Assembly (NCBI GenBank): GCA_026415695.1
Contig: JAOAGP010000082.1
Span: 1 to 37,402 of the forward strand
DNA: 37,402 bases
Direction: 5' to 3'
Source: Thermodesulfovibrionales bacterium
GTDB lineage: Bacteria; Nitrospirota; Thermodesulfovibrionia; Thermodesulfovibrionales; Dissulfurispiraceae
In this document: positions 34,634 to 37,402 of the stretch, one piece after another
How the letters are laid out: each line of letters starts with the position of its first letter
Position numbering within the stretch: position 1 is the stretch's first letter
Translations under genes and position numbers: made by a program
Notes under the pieces: generated by a model
Databases searched by the model: none
Told to the model about the DNA's origin: nothing
The model's input: only the letters and a program-made list of their open reading frames with translations

Positions 34634-35290
34634 ATATCAAAACGACTTGCAGAATCAGGGATTATTACCTGTGGTGACTTGGGGAATGCCCCAGTAAGCC
34701 TATTAAGAAACAAATTTGGCATTATAGGTGAAAAACTAAAGGCTATGGGACTTGGCATCTGTCATAGAGAGGTAAAGACCAAAGAGGAGTCTCCGAAATC
34801 CATTGGACACAGCATGACCTTACCTAAAGATGTGCATGAAAGGGATGAGATACACATGTATCTACTTCATCTGACAGAGATGGTGTGCAAAAGGGCAAGG
34901 GCATACGGATACAAAGGCAGGTGTGTGTCACTCACCGTAAGATTACCTGACTTTGTCACCTTCACCAAACAAAAGGTCATGCCTGAATATACAAATCTCA
35001 CCCACAGGATTTATCCCCATGTTATTTCCATATTAAATAGCATTAGACTAAACAAAGGGGTGAGGCTTTTTGGGGTAAGTATTAGCAATCTAACAAAAGA
35101 TGAGGATACACCGAACCTGTTTAAGGAGATTGAAAAGGAAAGATCGCTCTACAAGGCAATCGATGCAATAAACGACAAACAAGGCGACTTTCACATAATG
35201 TGGGGGGCATACCTCAAGGCAACAAAGGGTTCAAGAGTAATATCTCCTGCATGGAAACCGTCAGGTCTGAGAAACATTGCGGTGAGATGA
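34634..35290 (+). pseudogene. dinB: DinB C-terminal part, in frame after the amber codon
   Basis: This stretch continues the dinB frame without any shift: the end of the thumb (RLAESGIITCGDL), the linker and the little-finger domain (SIGHSMTLPKDV, CVSLTVRLPDFVTFTKQK, GVRLFGVSISNL) and a possible degenerate clamp-binding segment TPNLF. It ends at a TGA. No ATG or Shine-Dalgarno offers an independent start; the earliest candidate is a TTG at 34679. With the N-terminal part the protein would have about 407 residues, a normal DinB length. Either the gene is recently inactivated, the stop is read through, or the base is an assembly error. Confidence 0.8.
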
Positions 35291-35457
35291 AGCGTCAAGT
35301 TACAGACCAAATGACACAAAACAGACAAGCAAAATAAGACAAAAAGTGCTGGAGAAAAATAGAAACTAAAAAGGTAAAACCAATAAATAGCCAAGAGCCT
35401 TGAGTTTAAAAAAGCAAGAATTTAGGTTATCATATACATCAACTCCACATTTTAGTT

Positions 35458-35486
35458 TTGCGAAAATATTAAAAATATGCTATATT
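35458..35486 (+). promoter_or_regulatory. Promoter of tRNA-Lys
   Basis: TTGCGA at 35458-35463, a 17-nt spacer and TATATT at 35481-35486; transcription would begin about 43 nt before the tRNA. Confidence 0.55.
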
Positions 35487-35499
35487 AACCGTTACAAAA

Positions 35500-35515
35500 A
35501 AGGATATGTATCCTT
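35500..35515. repeat. Palindrome in the tRNA-Lys leader
   Basis: AAGGATA-TG-TATCCTT is a perfect dyad with a 2-nt centre, between the tRNA promoter and the tRNA. It may be an operator; as RNA its 2-nt loop makes a stable hairpin unlikely. Confidence 0.4.
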
Positions 35516-35535
35516 AAAGATAAATCACATTTCAT

Positions 35536-35608
<73 letters not shown>

Positions 35609-35664
35609 CCTTTAAATTCAATGAGTTATACATCTTTTTTAGCTTATTAAAAACCTTTCTTAGA

Positions 35665-35686
35665 TAGATTTACGCTAGATTTACGC
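35665..35686. repeat. Tandem 11-bp direct repeat at the integrase 3' end
   Basis: TAGATTTACGC occurs twice back to back (35665-35675 and 35676-35686), spanning the integrase stop codon, 57 bp from the tRNA end. Adjacent short direct repeats near an attachment site are typical of arm-type integrase binding sites. Confidence 0.5.
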
Positions 35687-36716
35687 TGAGATTTTGTTTT
35701 TTGCTAAAAATCTCATTCAATACACTAACTGCCTTCTTTGTATGAGATGGTGATAAGTGTGAATAACGAAGAGTCATTGTGATGCTCTTATGTCCAAGTA
35801 ACTTTGAGACTGTTGTTATATCTACCCCAGCCATAACCAGATGTGATGCAAAGGTATGCCTTAAGTCATGAAATCTAAAATCCTTTATTCCTGCCCTCTT
35901 TAATGCTGAATGAAAACTTCTCTTTATTTCTGGATGATATGGCTTTCCTGTTTTTTGATTGTAAAATACATACGGTGAGTCAATCCTTCTAATAAGATTG
36001 TTTAATATCTCTCTCAAATTATCATTTATAGGTATCTCTCTTTTATCACCATTTTTTGTCTTTTCAAGAAGTATAAAACCATGTTTTAAATCAACATTTT
36101 CCCATTTCAGATTCAGTATCTCTCCCTTACGCATACCTGTGTTAAGAGCCATAATTACTATAGGTCTTATGTGTTCATCACATGCATCAACAAGTCTGAT
36201 ACATTCCTCATGAGATAAATATCTCATTCTTTTGTTGTCTTCTTTCAATAGTTTGCATCTTTTCACTTGATTATTAACTTCTTCTGTAATCAATCCCCAG
36301 TGGTATGCCTTGTTGAACATATGTTTAATTGTTGCTAAATGTCTATTTATAGTTGCTGGTTTGTTCTTCTTGAGACTTTGAGATTGATACCTTTCAAGTT
36401 CAAGCGTCGTAACTTCATGTAAGAAATAATTGCCAAAATGAGTATTTATCTGCCTTATAAAACTTGCTTTTTTATACAAAGCCCTATTTCTCCCTTGACA
36501 ATACTCTAAATACTTCACAGATAGTTCTTGAACAGTCATTGGTCTTTCTTTCTTCTCTAACACCTCTGGTTCAAACTTGCCAAGGGCTATCTGTGCCTTT
36601 ATCTTCTTCTCTATCTGTTTAGCCTGCTTGATATCAACCTCTCCTATAGCCTTCTGATACCTCACTCCATCTACTACAAAGGACACATAATACTTATTGC
36701 CTCTCTTAAATGGCAT
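35670..36716 (-). CDS. Tyrosine recombinase/integrase of a tRNA-Lys-targeted element
   Basis: An internal ATG at 36714-36716 (MPFKRGNKYYVSF) is preferred because GGAGGT lies 7-8 nt upstream; the longer reading from 36737 places that site inside the coding region. The 348-residue product has an arm-binding N-terminal domain (KYYVSFVVDGVRYQKAIGE), a SAM-like core-binding domain (MTVQELSVKYLEYCQGRN) and a catalytic domain with Arg in ALNTGMRKGEIL, HDLRHTFASHL, LGHKSITMTLRYSHL (His and nucleophilic Tyr). It should catalyse site-specific insertion and excision at the tRNA-Lys gene. It follows the excisionase-like gene by about 50 bp. Confidence 0.94.
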   Translation of the reverse strand: MPFKRGNKYYVSFVVDGVRYQKAIGEVDIKQAKQIEKKIKAQIALGKFEPEVLEKKERPMTVQELSVKYLEYCQGRNRALYKKASFIRQINTHFGNYFLHEVTTLELERYQSQSLKKNKPATINRHLATIKHMFNKAYHWGLITEEVNNQVKRCKLLKEDNKRMRYLSHEECIRLVDACDEHIRPIVIMALNTGMRKGEILNLKWENVDLKHGFILLEKTKNGDKREIPINDNLREILNNLIRRIDSPYVFYNQKTGKPYHPEIKRSFHSALKRAGIKDFRFHDLRHTFASHLVMAGVDITTVSKLLGHKSITMTLRYSHLSPSHTKKAVSVLNEIFSKKQNLSVNLA

Positions 36717-36770
36717 CGGTCTTACCTCCTTTGCCATCTTGCCACCCCATGCTTGTCAAAGAACCAGTTA

Positions 36771-37043
36771 TCATGATTTTACCACATCAGCAATTGCATC
36801 CTGAATAATGCTATCTATGTCTTTTATTCTTTTTCTACTACTTAATGACTTCTTTGGCTTATCCACTGCCTTTTCTGGATTAATCCAATTGTTGATTTCA
36901 TCCATATCAAACCTCAATGCAGACCTCTTACCACTACCTATTTTCTTATATGGAATCCTTTTGTTATAGACAAGGCTATAGATAGTAGAGATCTTGAGTT
37001 GCAACATCGTTGAAAGGTCTTTAATAGTAAGGTATTGCTTCAT
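36771..37043 (-). CDS. Excisionase-like helix-turn-helix protein
   Basis: The 90-residue protein has a MerR/Xis-type winged helix: YLTIKDLSTMLQLKISTIYSLVYNKRIPYKKIGSGKRSALRFDMDEINNWI, followed by a Lys/Ser-rich tail and a C-terminal helix. This class binds near attachment sites and tips the integrase towards excision, or regulates it. AAGGAG lies about 9 nt before the ATG. It is directly upstream of and in line with the integrase gene. Confidence 0.85.
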   Translation of the reverse strand: MKQYLTIKDLSTMLQLKISTIYSLVYNKRIPYKKIGSGKRSALRFDMDEINNWINPEKAVDKPKKSLSSRKRIKDIDSIIQDAIADVVKS

Positions 37044-37188
37044 ATATTTTTGCTCCTTGGTAATATCTATAATCTCGACAGAGAAGTTAGCTAAAAAGAA
37101 TTGCTATACACAGATAGAGCAACAGATATGCCAATCACAAAAAGATAGTAAACATATTGAAACTATGGAGTATTTGATACACTACAAC

Positions 37189-37217
37189 TTGACAAGAATA
37201 ATATAATGTAATATAAT
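37189..37217 (+). promoter_or_regulatory. Consensus promoter of the rightmost gene
   Basis: TTGACA (37189-37194), a 17-nt spacer and TATAAT (37212-37217): a full match to the sigma70 consensus, the strongest in the window. It drives the gene starting at 37265. Confidence 0.75.
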
Positions 37218-37224
37218 ATATTAC
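37208..37224. promoter_or_regulatory. Operator-like palindrome over the -10
   Basis: GTAATATA-A-TATATTAC is a perfect 17-bp dyad covering the -10 of the consensus promoter. It would suit a repressor that keeps the element's first gene off; the regulator is not identified. Confidence 0.5.
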
Positions 37225-37264
37225 GATATGTAGTAATTTTATTTATTTTATAAAGGAGAATAAA

Positions 37265-37402
37265 ATGCATAAAAATGAAGAAGAAGTATTAAAGACACTA
37301 CAAGACATACTTTCAAAAGAGCCTTCCCATATGATTAAGGATGAAGAAGTTAAAAATAAGATTAATTACTTAGCTGATGATAAGAATTCAGATGTTTTAG
37401 TC
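37265..37402 (+). CDS. Unknown protein of the integrated element, partial
   Basis: An ATG at 37265, preceded by AAAGGAG, opens a frame that runs off the right edge; 46 residues are visible. They are highly charged (start MHKNEEEVLKTLQDILSKE, then IKDEEVKNKINYLADDKN) and probably helical, with no recognisable domain. It is divergent from the excisionase-like gene and has its own strong promoter with a palindrome, so it may be a regulator or early function of the element. Confidence 0.7.
   Translation, partial: MHKNEEEVLKTLQDILSKEPSHMIKDEEVKNKINYLADDKNSDVLV

Noticed and set aside
37195-37230. AT-rich run as a replication origin or unwinding element
   Set aside because: No iterons, DnaA boxes or replication gene are visible; a promoter with a palindrome explains the sequence.

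Overview
The window reads as chromosome of an AT-rich, diderm (Gram-negative-type), probably anaerobic bacterium. Evidence for an outer membrane: an outer-membrane transporter, a heptosyltransferase fused to the heptose phosphatase GmhB, two TolC-like channels and an RND pump. A ferredoxin-dependent 2-oxoacid oxidoreductase, a futalosine-type menaquinone enzyme, DsrEFH/TusA sulfur-transfer proteins and two NtrC-type regulators fit lineages such as Nitrospirota/Thermodesulfovibrionia or deltaproteobacteria-like groups. That placement is an inference; no rRNA gene is present to settle it.

Layout. 1-2523 (minus): start of an outer-membrane protein cut by the window edge, an ArgA-like N-acetyltransferase, and the gamma and beta subunits of a 2-oxoacid:ferredoxin oxidoreductase without an adjacent alpha subunit. 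2685-4055 (plus): a TusB/TusD/TusC/TusA-like sulfur-relay operon with its own promoter and terminator. 4252-5739 (plus): the WaaF-GmhB fusion. 5804-7720 (minus): a chemoreceptor ending in a CZB zinc domain, then about 600 bp with no gene. 8324-12788 (minus): proA, nadD and an NtrB/NtrC pair. 13076-14595 (minus): a LysM-NlpC/P60 cell-wall hydrolase and scpB. 14687-16882 (plus): a second NtrB/NtrC-like pair. 17018-21366 (plus): rplM-rpsI, then argC, argJ, an OsmC-like protein and a futalosine hydrolase. 21523-22295 (plus): an MNT nucleotidyltransferase/HEPN pair. 22327-33101 (minus): a compact efflux cluster of nine genes, in transcription order TetR, TolC, membrane-fusion lipoprotein, RND pump, PII-like protein, MacA-like adaptor, MacB-type ATPase, MacB-type permease, TolC. 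Most neighbours overlap or are separated by fewer than 20 bp.

33217-35290 (plus): an SOS cassette of lexA, a small protein and a Y-family DNA polymerase (DinB) interrupted by one in-frame TAG. lexA carries a perfect 16-bp palindrome in its promoter. 35536-35608 is tRNA-Lys(CTT). Just beyond it lie a tyrosine recombinase, an excisionase-like protein and a strongly promoted gene that runs off the right edge. This is the layout of an integrated element occupying a tRNA gene.

A recurring feature is that several operon-leading genes (scpB, lexA, the MNT gene, the TetR gene, possibly korB) have a promoter -10 element only about 6-15 nt before the start codon and no Shine-Dalgarno, suggesting leaderless or near-leaderless mRNAs. 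Internal genes more often have clear GGAGG sites. The best candidates for something undescribed are the lexA/small protein/dinB cassette with its unusual operator and amber codon, the efflux cluster containing a PII-like protein, and the edge of the integrated element.
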